Part shown: one piece after another, positions 41,079 to 54,450 of the stretch
Position numbering within the stretch: the first letter of the stretch is position 1
Layout of the letters: each line of letters starts with the position of its first letter
Source of the DNA: Dirofilaria immitis
Taxonomy: Eukaryota > Nematoda > Chromadorea > Rhabditida > Onchocercidae
Reading direction: 5' to 3'
Assembly: GCA_024305405.1 (NCBI GenBank)
Contig: JAKNDB010000069.1
Span: 100,183-164,182, forward strand
DNA: 64,000 nt
Notes under the pieces: model-generated
What the model saw: only the letters and a program-made list of their open reading frames with translations
Databases searched by the model: none
Told to the model about the DNA's origin: nothing
Program-made: the position numbers and the translations under genes

Positions 41079-44000
41079 GTAGTGAACTGTTATTTTCTCT
41101 CTTTACCTTCCTTCCTCATATCGTCTTCTATTCTCTTTTCTTATCCTAAAATTTGTTGATTAACTCATTCTATCCTATAATATCCAAATATTCCGGTCAT
41201 TTTACATATTGGTCACGTTTTATCATTTCAATTCCGTTCCTATGCTTTCATCATTTTGTAAGATATTTTTGTATTTATATAAAAATATTAATTATTTAAA
41301 TATATTTAATTATCGGATGATACTTTTGACTGACTGAAAATTGGCAAAAGAGAAAACTTTAGATATTAAGAAAGAGAAATAAAGTGGAAATAATATTTAC
41401 TTTTTTATCTATTTGGTTTAAAAAAGAATTATGATTAAAAATCAGAATAATCAAAAATTAATGTATTTGAATAATCTCATTTTATCCCATTCCGAATAAG
41501 CTTAGCGATCAAGTTGATATAATTATGCTTATTATCTAATCGAAATAGAAAATAAATTTTTCCTTCGAAATTAGTAATTTTAAAAGTTTTTTAATAAAAT
41601 TTTTCTTTTAGTATATAATAAATCATAGAAAAAGAGTAATATTATTGAGTAAAAGTTTTTGGTTATCATTTCATTAAATGATCATCAACAGCTATCACTT
41701 ACTGCAATAACAATAACACTAGCAATTATTATATGAATTACTTAGCATTATTTGCCAGTGTTAATTACTTGCAATTTTTGTACCCTTAATTTTCATTTAT
41801 AATTACTCAATTTATCATTAACAAATATCAGAAATAATCATCATTCATAATGTTTCTGGCTAATCAAAAATAATAATTATTAATCAGATATCACTAATCA
41901 AATACAAATAATAGCTAATTTTGGAATAATGTATTATAATAATCAATAAACTGGCATATTATATAGTCAATATGATTTGAGGAATCATTCAACAAAGTTG
42001 CTTATTGTTTATCGATTTTGTCGATTTATGGTAATTTATGCTTCGCTTCATCATTCTAACCAAAAATACCATCTATGTTTTATCATATCCTCAATAATCC
42101 CTGCCCTTCTTCCAACTCATCTCTACCGTTATTCCGCTTTTCCCGTTGTTCTCGACTGCAGTATGCAATAAACAAATTTAAGATTATTGACATCAGAATG
42201 ATGCATATTAGCTAATTAGTTGATAAATATATCATACGAATTATTGATATATTTATGAAATTGTATATATTATATATAATGATTCAATTTATGATATAAA
42301 CGAAAAAAAGGATTTCTGAATTTTTTTTCATTTGAAACATAAAAACCTTTCGTTACTATTATTATATATCCATTACACTGTTATTATCAGTCATATTAAT
42401 ATCACTTTTGAATATAAAAAATTTCGTTAAATTCTAAAAAAAAATTCTAAAAAAAAGAAGGAAGAAGAAAGAGGAAATATTTATTGTTAAAAGTCAAAAA
42501 TAAATTTTCGCACTCTTTTCCTTTCCCTCTTTTGCTTCATTTCTGAATGATAAATGAAATTTTCGTATATTTAAGAAAAATTTTTATATATTTGAAATCG
42601 ATCTTTCTTTCTTTTAATGACCCAATGCAATGCAAATGACAGAAGGATAAATTATTTAAGTTGAATTAATTAGCGAATGATAAACAATTAGCAATGATTG
42701 ATAAACTAAAAGATTACGAAATTAACGAACACGTATCGTCTATGATGTTTCAAAAATGGGAGCAAGAACATCATTGGAAATTTTTAGTTTAAAGATTTAT
42801 CATCACGTTAACTAAATGTATATATGAGATCAAATAGAAAAGTGAGAAAAAAATGACATTGAAACACGGTCCGTAAGATATGTTTACGTGGAAGAAATAC
42901 ATTTTGAATTACAATCCATTTAATCTAAATATCAAATTGAAAACCGAAAACTAAAACTAATTATTTTAATTACACATATAATTATTTTTGATTGAAAATT
43001 GATAAAATAGAAAAATTAATTAAGTTACGTAAAGAAAATATACGTGTATCCATTGAGCATATCACGTATTAAATTAACATTTACAAAACTCTAATCTAAT
43101 TAATTGAATGATTTCACATTAATATGCAATTTTAGTAGAAGTAGTAAAAAAAATTGATTATATATATATAATATGAAGTTACCTAATTCGAAATAAGGAA
43201 TCAAAATTTAATTCATAATTATCATAGAAATATATATATTAAAATTTCGCATACTCCATTCTAAATTATAATAATTAACTGATAATTACTTATCTATTTA
43301 TATAATAAAAACCAGTATAAAAACTTACTATTCATTCTTAAATGACTGAATATGAATTTGTAGATAAATAATGAAAAATGATTGTTCCATTTTTAAAAAG
43401 CGGCCTTTTTTTACTGTTTTTTTATCGACTTTCTTCATCTGTCTTGCTCCTCATTTCTACCTGTTCTACCTATTTGTGTCATCTCATCAATAATTCCTTC
43501 GTCTTTCAAATCCTTAAATGTATATAGTTTACCAAAGAGAAAAGTATTTCAAATGTATTTAGACAACGTATCAAATGAAACATTTGTCATATCTGATAAG
43601 TGATTAAACTTTAATATTTTCATTTTCTTTTACATCATTTCTTTATCAATCAATAATTTTTGTTTTATCTTTTCAGTTCGATTTATTATTGTTTTGAAAT
43701 AGAAAAAGAATTGCCGAAACAATATATCGATTAAATTTTTTTAGTTAAAAAAATCAACAAAATTCACTTTTTTGAAATGCATACATTTGCAATATTATAG
43801 ATGAAAATGGGCAAGAGTATTCAAATAATAACAAATATGAAAATTTCATTGTTTCACTTTTTTGTTTCAGATTTAAAATTTGAAATTAAGAATTCATTGA
43901 TAAAATTTGGTTTGCTTCAAATTTATTTTATTTTATTTGAAAAATTTTTCACTTATCGAATTAGCAATTGTTTTTGACAAAATTCTTTAATATTGTACGA

Positions 44001-47000
44001 ATTATTAATATGAAATAAATGAAAAATTTTTGAACACTAACATGATCTTACGTAATTCAAATAAACAACGTATTTATAGCTTTGTTTGATCGAAAATATT
44101 AATGGAATAAAATTTCATTCATTTATCATCAGTACTATTTCCATTCAACAATAATTTTCGAAAAGCATTCAGGCTGATTTAAATTAAACCAAAATGAATA
44201 ATTAAAAGGAGAAAAAGAAGATTCATGAGTGGTTGGCAATCTATATTAATATTATAATTTAATAATACTATTACAATTATAAATATAGTAATAATTACTG
44301 CTAATTGTCATTTCATACGATAATTTCAATTCAATCTGATAATTATCTCTAGAAATCATCGACTTTATCAAATTTCTTCAAAAGCATCGAATTCACGAAT
44401 GATGATGATGATGACTGGTAATTTTTCAATTTTAAAAATATCAGATAGATTAGTTAGTTGCAAGACAATTTATTGAGAATTGTGTTCAGTAAAGATCAGT
44501 GATAATGCCTTCTTGCCTCGCTTTCTCCTTCAAATGTTTCTTCTCTTTTCAAATTCGTTCAGAATGATCTACGAATCTATTTAGTTGTCATCTAACCTCA
44601 TTTCAAAAATCGTTTCATTTCATTTCAATACATCAATATTTTTCTCATACTTCTCATCCTTCTATACATATTATTAATTTCAAATATATATATATCCAAT
44701 TCTTATGCCTGAAATTATTCCGATATTTTTGATTGTAAATATCATACGATTAATTGCAATAAATATAAAAAGAACTGGAAATCATTAGATGGAAGTAGTA
44801 TAGTAAATTAATCATTAATGATATTTATTTAATGATTAATGAAAAAATGAAAAAAAAAACAAAAGAATGGGAATAAATTTGTTAAAGGATAAAACAATGT
44901 TAGCTAATATTTTTTTATAATTATTTCAAATATAGTAAATAATTTTATAAATATTAAATCAATAAAAATTAGTTGTATTTGAAAGAGAGTGAGGAAAAAG
45001 GAATCTTGCAAAAAAAGTTAAACTAGAAGAGATTAAATTAGCAATCCCTACGAAAAATATGAGATGGTAGTTTGATAAATAAATTGTTACAAAAATTAAT
45101 CACATCGAATGATCTGACAATCGTTTCGTTCTATTCTGATCATTCTGTGGTAAATAATTAAACAGGTGACTGACTAATTGTTATTGTAAACTGATGAAAT
45201 TTCATCCTATGAGGAATATAAATGAACTTAATTATGGATGAATATATTATTATTCATCAATTTGATGTAATATACTATTAATGTGAAGGAAAAGAGAAAA
45301 TCGCAAAATATAAAAACAAAAATGAATATTTAATTGTGGATAATTTAAATGAGAGACGAATAGAATATAATATACTCGTTGAATAGTTTTTGCAAAATGT
45401 TTTTCATAAATAAATCTTATGTTGAAACCCAGTAATACCAGCATTGAAATATTTATTGAAATATTTAGTTGAATTAAATTTGGGAAATAGTATTATTTAA
45501 CATTAAACTAACATTAAATTTTTTGTATTATTTAGATAAATAAAGCAAAAATTAATTTAATAAAAATGAGTAAATAACAATTAAACGTTATAATGTAATA
45601 TAATAAGGAATAAAAATATTTGTATGATAGATTTAAGTATTGTATTGACTTACTTTCCGCTGAGTTTGCTTTATGTCTTTTTGTTTGTTTATTTGCTTTA
45701 TTAATTTGCTTTCCTTTTTCATACCATAACTAAAAATAAAAGAATAAGTAAACAAAATAAACGAACAAACAAATGAATAAAGAGATCTTTCTACAAAGTT
45801 TATGAACTTATTTGACATTATATTAATTAGTATACGATTATTATAATTTTTATTAATAATTTAAGTGAGAAATGAGCTATTTTCTAATTACTAAAATTTG
45901 GTCAAATGTAATACGCATATTCGTATGAACACACTTAAAATGAAAAAGAAATATATCATCGTTGAAATATATATTTTTTTAGATAAAGTAAAAACAAAAG
46001 TTCCAAAAAAATTTCAGAAAGTTAATTTTTATTTTAAATATAAAATACTGTAATTTAAAAGGATACATATGTTGCATAGATAATTATTAAAAAACGATTG
46101 AAAAGTTTACAACTTTATTAAATTTCCCTTTTTTATAATGATCGAGTAAATTTAAAAACTTAAGATAATTATTGCTGGCTATATAGTAATTGAATAATAT
46201 TTTGAACTTACATATCACCAGAAGTTTATGCCTTATTATCACTTAAATGAAACATTTACTGAAATATTTCACGATAAAATGAATAAAAATTAAACATAAA
46301 AAAATGAGTAAAACAAACAAAAATGAGAAAATGAAATAGACCAATTCTAATAAATTCATAATGACATAAAATTAATCAACGTGTAACGGTTGATCACAGA
46401 AAGACGCGTATTACTTTATAATTTACAAAGTGATATGACGAAAGTTTAATTTTTTGCAAAAGCGGCAAGTTGTATTTATTCTTGAAAAATATACAAATAA
46501 TACAATAATTTGATTTTTTAATTTATTATCTAAAACATTAAAAAGTAGTAGTTTAAAAATTCTGAAAATTTCGGTTTAAAATGGCAAGTGTAAGTTTGGA
46601 CTAAAAGTTTGTAAGTATAATTCTGAATTAAAGATTTGATAGGCATAATTTTAGACCAAAAATTAAAAGAGTAGATTTTGACTAAAGGTTAATAGATATA
46701 ATTCTAAACTAAAGTCTGCTAATTTTAAACTGAAGATTGGATTGGTTGATTAACTTGTTGCTATCAATCTAACTATTCGTCTTGAAAAAATAGCTTTCGG
46801 ATTTCAGAAAACATTAAAAAATGTGTAGATAGAGTAAAAAGAAAAAATGATAATTTTGCGATAACAGAAAGATAAATAAAGTTTGCTAATTATATGTCTA
46901 TTATTAATCACGTCAAGTACAACTTAAAAAGTTTAGTGTATCAAGTATTCATTTAATAAATCAATCAATAATAGACAAATCGAAATGTTATCACTTATAA

Positions 47001-48278
47001 TTTTCAAAAAATGCTTAATTTAAATGTTACCAACATTTAGACTCAAGCCATTAATAATTTAATCTTAGGATAGAAGATTATTTGAGAGAAATAATATTTT
47101 CTTGTTCTGATAATTGCTGCTAATCATATGATAATACATAGCCATTTTACTGCTTATATTAGGAAGCATTAAAATTATTTTTTTATTATTTAATCGTATA
47201 TCAATAATAAAAATAGTATGATAATAATTAACAGAAGCAATAGCAATGATAATAAAATAGCCTTTATTGTCGTTACCATTATCATCATTATTATTATTAG
47301 ACACTTATTAAATATATTAAACAATGGAAACTCAACAGATATGGATAAATAAGTAAGCAATTAAATCAACCAATTAATCGATAAGAAAAAATGTATTTAA
47401 CAAAGAACGTCGGCGCATAATGCGACAATTCTTTTTTCTCCTTTACATTTTATATAATTATTGCAGTTACTTAAGAATTTGGCTATATTATAATAATAAA
47501 AGATTGATATAACCTTTTATTGATGTGTAAAATTCTATTGGTGTTTATGTCTTAATGCATTTAGTATTATTATTATTATTATTATTATTGCTGCTATTAC
47601 AATAATCATTATAACTGTTGTTGGAGTTAACTGCAGAATTTTCCTGACACTTGATATTATTCAAAACTTAAGCATAATTAGGAAAATAACCATCAGCTAA
47701 TCGTGTATATTATGACATACACAAGCGAAGTTTGATTATGGTCAGATCATAAATAAAACTGAAACAAATTAACCTCAGAAATTTTATGCAGAAATTTGAA
47801 CTTTAGGAATTCAAGATGAATGATATACGATTTATTGAAATTAGACAGCTTAATAGTAGTTTGTTTATTCACAAGGAAGAGTGGTGCTGTCTGAAATCTT
47901 CCTTATCTTATATGACTAAAAGTTAAAGTTTAATATGCAAAACTTCATAAATAATGCAATATAAAACAATACAGAAATAATAGAAGTTTATAGTTTAACT
48001 TTTGCGATACTCAACATGGCAGTTGAAGAATTATTGAATAAAAAGATAGAAATTAAATTTATAACCTGGAAACAGTGAATAGAGTAAAATTGAATGGCAT
48101 CGTTTTAACTACTTTTAGCATCGTTATATAAAGTGCTAAATTTGTTTCATTACTTGAGTTAATCAAAAATTTATCTCTTTAGTTTCAGGTTCTTCATCAG
48201 TAATATCTTATTTCTTATCATTCTTACTTTGTTCGTCATACAACTTCCTTCTTCGTTGTTTCAACTACTTTTAGCATC
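41079..48278. other. ~7 kb intergenic, nothing recognised
   Basis: Strongly AT-rich. Open frames here (41977-42171 plus; 45250-45444, 45633-45818 and 47065-47304 minus) are short, biased to Ile/Phe/Asn/Lys, and lack splice context or resemblance. A short att microsatellite lies at 47566-47590. Confidence 0.45.
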
Positions 48279-48279
48279 G

Positions 48280-48469
48280 AATTTCAATTAGAAAAATTTA
48301 GTTCATGTCAAATAAAATATGAGATTGAAAAAGTGGATAAACAAAACCTTACAACGAAAGTCTTAGTTCGAATAGTACAAATTAATGTAATTATATCTCT
48401 GCAGTTTTTTGCAAATTACAAAGATATCTTATATATATATAATGAACTAAATTTTTCTAACTGAAATTT
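48280..48469. repeat. Foldback element, ~27-bp inverted arms
   Basis: aatttcaattagaaaaattt plus gttcat (48280-48306) is repeated in inverted orientation at 48442-48469 with one clear mismatch, spanning ~190 bp. Possibly a miniature inverted-repeat element. Confidence 0.6.
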
Positions 48470-49230
48470 CAACTGCGACCGAAAATGGAATATTTATTAT
48501 TATTATGACAACTTTAATATAGTCAATCAAATAAATGTGTAAAGAACAGAGTAATGAAATACTTGCTTTTCTACGTCAACAATTCACTGCTTTATCAAAT
48601 TCTATCAAGAAACTTAAAACATATTTCTATCAGTATTCTAATTGAATAATTCAAATCGTTGCTTTTTAATGTATTGATTTATTTGTGTAATATGGATATA
48701 TAGCATTGCTCGAATTCTTATTTTCCAACGTTTCAAACCTCATGTATACGATTATGGATAAAAGAGGCGATTGTTTTGCGCCTCATCCATGATTATACTT
48801 CTTGTTTTTGTCTACTCTACTTTTCCAGTTTGTTGCATATTTTCCTCACCTTATAACTCCGTCTCTACGAAATATTCGTTAGCATTTTAATGAATTCCGC
48901 CATCATCCCGCTTTCGTTATTTTAATCGTTATTTCCTTTTTAAACTATGTACATTTTTTCGTGCTACTTTACAATGTTAGTTCTACGTTGATCCCGTACT
49001 AATATTTTATTGTCCCAATAGTTCTATCAAATCGCTCACCAACAACTTCGCGATAGTAAGTTATTCAACTGTAGAAAAGATTTTTTTGTTTGTATCATCG
49101 TGTCATAAATGTATCCATCTCATTATTATGTCGCGAAATTTATAGGCCTAAAATTGTATTTGTCTCTAAACAGAGAATTTGAACTTTATGAAGCAAATGA
49201 TTCATTATATATATATTAAAATTACAGTTG

Positions 49231-49394
49231 TCGCGAATAAATTGCAAAAGATTCTCGGAATAAAAGAAAACGTGACCAACACTAAGTCGCAAAGAGAACA
49301 CGAAAGTCAGAAAAGTCAGTGATCCCTTTGTGTTTGATCTCATATGAAAGGGTGTATGTTGTAGGTGCACATTTGCTGAACAATGCAAGATGTA
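49231..49394. repeat. Dispersed repeat, copy 1
   Basis: Resembles 61819-61960 in the same orientation. Shared stretches: cgaataaattgc, taaaagaaa, the segment gatct-catat/ggaaagggtgtatgttgta, tgtgca(c)att and caagatgta. This copy carries a ~25-30-bp insertion in the middle. The minus-strand open frame 49140-49460 covers it, but copy 2 does not keep that frame open. Confidence 0.6.
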
Positions 49395-51240
49395 TTTATT
49401 TCTTGAACTCAATATTTGAAGTACTTCAGAAATGTTTTTAATGCGTGAAATATTTAGCATACCAAACTATCTTCTGATTTTTTATTTTCAATTGATATAT
49501 AATTAAATTTTACTCTATGATAATTTAAATCTATTCAAATGAGCCAAAATTCATTTTCATATATCCTAGATAATTATAATTAAATAATTGATAAATGGCA
49601 AGGTAACAAAATCTTAATAATAATGTGAATGATAATCATTTGCAACGATCTTTAAAATTGATAGAAAATCAAAAATACATTTCATTTTTATTTAAATTTA
49701 ATGTAAAAAAATATATTTATAAAATTCTAAATTATGCATACTAAAGTATATCTCTGCATATTTGTATATTTATTAATCTATTTCAACAAATTCATTTATT
49801 ATATAAAAAGAATAAATAAAAGATTTTTTTTTAGTATTTTATCTTAATAATAATTAATGATTAATAATAGTGGTGTCGATAATAACAATCATTATTGTTA
49901 TTGTCGTTACTATTATTGTTGAACATTTTTATTGTTATATTTCAATTTGTTAAATATATTAAGTACTAAAAACATAGCAGATATAAATAAATAGTTTGCA
50001 TAAAACTGTTATTTCTTTCTTTCGTTAACCAAAATATTCGTTCATTTAAATTATTAAATATTTTTATGAAAATCAAAATTTAATTTTATACATACTTTTC
50101 AAAACTTAAGCAACGAAAAATTAGTGTTGTTATCGCTGTTTATATAATTGCTTGTAATTAAAATGAATTAAATTTCAATTTGGTTTTCTTTTATCTGCAA
50201 TGAATTAATTAATTTTGTATTATCACCTAAACAGTTTTAATTAAAGTAATTATAATAACAAAATTTTTCCACAAATATATAGTTGCAATTTAAATAGCAT
50301 TTCAAAATAAATTATTCAAGTTTATACGAATATTTCAATTTCATCAAATCGTATTCAGTACCATTTTCAATATTCCTCGAATTTATATTTTCAAGGATGA
50401 AATTATTTTTCAATAAACAAACCAAAAGATTAGTAATATTCATTTCATTTTTTATTTTTTATATTCATCTCCACAACTCTCATTGAAAGCTGCTTAAAAT
50501 CTTTTATTCCATCAAAGCATCCACAGATGGCTTTGCTAATTCAACTGAGATGTCTTCTTGAAAGTTCCTTTTTTTTGGGTTTTTTGAACATACATAATTT
50601 GACATTGCTGTAATAAAATCTTCCAAACATCAAAAAATAATTTCATTTACACATTTCCATCGAATAAATTCCGGCAATCTCTTCCGCACTAATTCCTATA
50701 TTATCCAATCGCATTTAATTATATTGTTGTTTTTAATTTTTCTTTCATGATTATCATAAATTAACTATATTCGGCCCGACATTGAAATAATAATACAGCT
50801 TGTTACTATTTTCATTCAAACTGATTATTTTCGATTTGCTGAAAGAAAAGGATAATTCGGATTCGATAGAAATCAGTTTGAGTAATAACTAACAAAAATA
50901 AGTTATTCAGCGAGTCCAAAAACACACTAAAATGTTTCTGACTCATTTGTAAACCTTTTTTTATCACATTATAAATACTTACGCAAAAGTAATTTGTTCC
51001 ATTAATATTTAAATCCATCCTGAATAGTTATTATCACTTGTGATGAATGTCATCATTATAAAAAAAAATCGCCCATTCTGCGTATTTCTATCGAAATGTG
51101 AAATCTAATAATCAATATTTAAATAAGTCGTTGAATTTACAAGACAAATAGTAAAAGATTATGCATATTTAATTTAACGATTTGCTTATTTTTCATTATC
51201 TGTTAGGCTTTCATTGCTTAATATATTTGATAAATGGGAA
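49395..51240. other. Intergenic, nothing recognised
   Basis: AT-rich sequence with short simple repeats (att/gtt triplets at ~49850-49920). No supported gene. Confidence 0.45.
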
Positions 51241-51241
51241 G

Positions 51242-51362
51242 CGGAATGACAAAATTGTTTGGCAATAATAGCAATAATAATAATTAGTAATAATAATAGT
51301 AATGGTGATGATATTAGTAATAATAGTAATAATATTATTATTGTTATTATTTTGTCATTCCG
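51242..51362. repeat. Foldback with 14-bp perfect ends and AAT-rich core
   Basis: cggaatgacaaaat (51242-51255) and its exact reverse complement (51349-51362) flank an aat/att-rich core that can itself pair, so most of the ~120 bp could fold into one long hairpin. Confidence 0.75.
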
Positions 51363-51744
51363 TTCCGCAAGATATAATATTATTATTACTATATTATCAT
51401 TATTACATCACTGTTATCATTTTCCCCGTATTGTTGCTTTCATTATCATTTATCATTGTTAATTAAGATTCTTGGAAGAATTCTGAATACGGTAACTTTA
51501 GTTTTGTTTAATTAGAAATAAAATATTTTGTGACATTTATTTATACATCAAAAAGAAAAAAGTAAAAAATGAAGGATATGAAATGGAAACGAACAATAAT
51601 TTGTGATATGAAATGTTTCAATCTTTAAAGGCATGATGTTTAAAATGCTTTAGTTCAAAAATCGATGAAAATGAAAATTATGCGAATTGAAATACTGATA
51701 TGATTGAGAGGAATTGTATCGATATCTTTAATAAATTCTATTTT

Positions 51745-52114
51745 TTATCCTCCTCCTATCACTGTTCCTGGTGGTCCTTTCGGTCCTTTAGGTCCTTGAT
51801 CGCCTTGCGGTCCGTATTGTCCTTGACTTCCTACTCCACCTCTTCTTCCCGCGTCTCCTCTATCCCCAACCGGTCCCCTTTTTCCTCGAAGTCCTGGTGC
51901 TCCTGGTAGTCCTGTTTCTCCTTTATTACCATCCAGTCCATCCGGTCCAGGTGGTCCCATCGTCCGTGACGGAGTGCAAGCCTAGAAATAAAAATTTGTA
52001 AATATTTTAAAGTTGCATTCATTCATGTTTTTCCCTGAAAACAGTCCATTGAAAACTTACTTGGACCATGAAAAAAGCACAAATAATCAGTAGAATAGTA
52101 CTGAGCAGATGCAT
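51745..52114 (-). CDS. Secreted mini-collagen, 2 exons, 96 aa
   Basis: Exon 1 (52061-52114) encodes [18 protein letters not shown], a signal peptide. It is joined at phase 0 through GTAAGT to exon 2 (51745-51981), which starts ACTPSRTM and continues as ~22 uninterrupted Gly-X-Y triplets ([19 protein letters not shown] onward), ending TVIGGG and stop. A collagenous extracellular protein, presumably cuticle or basement-membrane associated. Odd points: it is far shorter than typical nematode cuticle collagens (~300 aa), lacks their N-terminal homology boxes and membrane-anchored start, and has no Cys clusters around the triple-helical part; the only Cys of the mature part is in ACTPS. The tmem-39 gene in this window belongs to a family implicated in collagen secretion, but I infer no direct link. 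Further 5' exons are possible. Confidence 0.78.
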
Positions 52115-52130
52115 TGACAATGAAAATCTG
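52115..52130 (-). promoter_or_regulatory. Probable trans-splice acceptor of mini-collagen gene
   Basis: On the minus strand TTTCAG ends 13 nt before the ATG at 52114. This supports the chosen start over the longer in-frame upstream extension, which lacks an ATG. Confidence 0.5.
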
Positions 52131-53189
52131 AAATTGATTGTATTCGTGAGCTTTTTAGAAATTTTTAAATTTTTTAAAATATTCAAACTTTTAATTCTTT
52201 CAAATTTTGGAAGCGAGGAAGGAAAACAGGTGCCGAACGATTTATGTAAATTTCTTCGAAGATCATCTTCCAATACAAAATTTTAATAGATAAAATCGTT
52301 CTTTTATTTATAGTCCATAATTCCTAAGACAATTTGATTGATTAAAATTTTAATCGTTTCATCGAAAAAATTATAATATTTTTTGCAAATATAAGAAACA
52401 AATCAAAATCGATTGATTAGAACATAGAAATTTTACAATATAATTGGAGATGTCAGAAAAAATTTTAAGATTCAAATTGAAATTCAATGAGACAAATTTC
52501 AAAAGTAAATCTTTTATTTATAACTTGAAATTGGAGTGTTAGACATAAATTTTTCTTGGATTTGTAAAACAAAGAACCATTCCAAGAATTCATTATGGAA
52601 TGATTATATCGAATGGAACATTAAAATTATCGATGATATCAATAATAACTGCGTGGAACTTTTAACAGATGATTTGAATTTAACGGAAGGAAGATTAATT
52701 CAAAAGATAAAAATCTCTGATCAGAGCTGCGAAAAGTTGTATGAAAGAACCAGTTTCATGATTTCAGGATCACAAAAATGATTTAGGATATGACTGATAC
52801 TTGATATTATTTAAATTCTTTAACTTTCTCTAACTCCATCTTAAATAAAGCTCACGTTTAATTTTCTGCATATGCAAAACAATTTATTGTTAAGCAGAGA
52901 TCGTCATGTAGGAAAATGAGATTACTCTTTGCCATTTTCAACTATTGATTTTTCAGTGTACCATTGACGATATAAAATATTTCATTGGAAGAAGGTAGGA
53001 AATTAGGCGTTCAGACTTTTCTTTTATAAACCATTAAAAAATAAACCTGTTAATTTTCAAACCTAGTTTGTCTCGGTTCTACTCATGATGTAACAATAGT
53101 AACAAACTTCGCTTATGGCGCAAAATTTATTATAGTCTTTTTCTTAATTGTGCTTCCTTTGAAGAGAAATGTTAACTCTAAAATAGTAA
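52131..53189. other. Upstream region; weak plus-strand open frame
   Basis: The plus-strand frame 52536-52781 (no ATG; contains NDYIEWNIKIIDD and DLNLTEGRLIQKIK) has plausible codon content and could be an upstream exon of the gene at 53468. Its splice sites and phase are not evident and it matches nothing I recognise. Confidence 0.25.
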
Positions 53190-53344
53190 TAATGATTAAT
53201 GTAGTGATAGTAGTAATAGTAATAATATCATCAAGAATAATTAAACAATAATGATTAATGTAGTGATAGTAGTAATAGTAATAATATCATCAAGAATAAT
53301 TAAACAATAATGATTAATGTAGTGATAGTAGTAATAGTAATAAT
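53190..53344. repeat. 59-bp tandem repeat, ~2.6 copies
   Basis: gattaatgtagtgatagtag recurs at 53194, 53253 and 53312, an exact 59-bp period, with the unit body ending atcatcaagaataattaaac. Copies are nearly identical, so the expansion is recent. Confidence 0.95.
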
Positions 53345-53467
53345 CCATCAAATGTATTCTGAAGTTTCGGTAGATATTTTAGATGATATGTAATTTGACT
53401 ATCCAGTGCATTATAGAATTTCGCGTGGAGAACTGAAAATGCTCAAGATGTGAAAATATATGTTAAG

Positions 53468-54450
53468 AAAGAAATACGAAAAGCTATGAAAAAGATGAAA
53501 ATTTTGAGACGAAAACGAAAAAGTTGAAAGATAAAACGAAATCTAGTGAATTTGAAGAGATATCTGTTCAAGTTTTGGACTTGCCAAAATTAGAATTACC
53601 AAAATCAGTAATTAATAAGGGGCAGGTAACTTTTTTCAGAACTTGTTCTTTTTATTAAATATAAAAAATATGAATAATTATTAGTGAAATCAATAATGAT
53701 ACTTTTTTCATTCAGGCTGTCATCAAATTGTTGCGTTCAGATGTTAATCAGGATAACGAGTATGCGTCAATTAGTGCATTGGACATACCGGATAGAAATG
53801 GAGGTTGGGTTTTCATTATTTTAAAAATTTTATGTAGAATCCCTGATCTTTGTACTTCAGATGTTGTATTACAAGAAAATGCAAAACAAAACGCAATTAG
53901 TGAGGCTGATGGGACTACTAGAAGTATTGTACCAGTGAAAATAATCAATACTGAAGAAAGAAGGAAAGATCTGGAATGCGAAAGAGGCAGAAAAAGAAAG
54001 GATACCATGATACTTGATAAACTTGGAAATGATTCATCTTTAAAAGGTTACAGCAAATAATTTATATGAAATCTCATGAAGATATTGACTTCATATACTT
54101 AGAATTTAATATGCAAAGATATTGAAATGAATCTCTGGTATTAAATGGAACAAAAGAGTTTAACATTGTTTCCACAGTTTAAATTCCGCTCTCTTATTTC
54201 TTTACTGACAAAAAAATTTTTGTTGAAATGTTATTCTCCTCAGAATTTTTTCTTTTCTGAATCTCAAAAAAACCACCCCTCTCTTAACTTATCCTGTGTT
54301 CATATTTTAGAAGTTTTGAAGAACACGACGAAATCATTGGGAAATCAAAACTTGCATCCATCATGGATCGCTAAAAAACAGGAACATGAAGCTCTGAAAC
54401 AATTAAAAGCATCGTGTAATGCAAAGAGGATTGTCTTTGATGATGATTGA
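53468..54450 (+). CDS. SRFBP1/BUD22-family protein, C-terminal exons
   Basis: Partial model: ~53468-53625, 53716-53803, 53861-54046, 54311-54450; the splice phases (0, 1, 1) agree. It reads KTKKLKDKTKSS, DLPKLELPKS, a charged middle (TEERRKDLECERGRKRKD) and ends NLHPSWIAKKQEHEALKQLK...KRIVFDDD and stop. The C-terminal LHPSW-A-K followed by K-I-FDD is the hallmark of the SRFBP1/BUD22 family, which acts in nucleolar small-subunit pre-rRNA processing in yeast and as an SRF-binding co-factor in mammals. The N-terminal exons are not identified; a stop lies directly upstream of 53467 in this frame. The family call rests on the last exon. A diverged copy of the first listed exon lies at 60665-60845. 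Confidence 0.6.

Noticed and set aside
48720..49050. Less AT-rich stretch that could be a promoter or RNA gene
   Set aside because: No cloverleaf, no paired structure of note and no neighbouring gene to serve.
53748..54008. Minus-strand open frame rich in Ser/Leu/Phe
   Set aside because: It is antisense to the SRFBP1-like exons, which carry matching splice phases and the family C-terminus.
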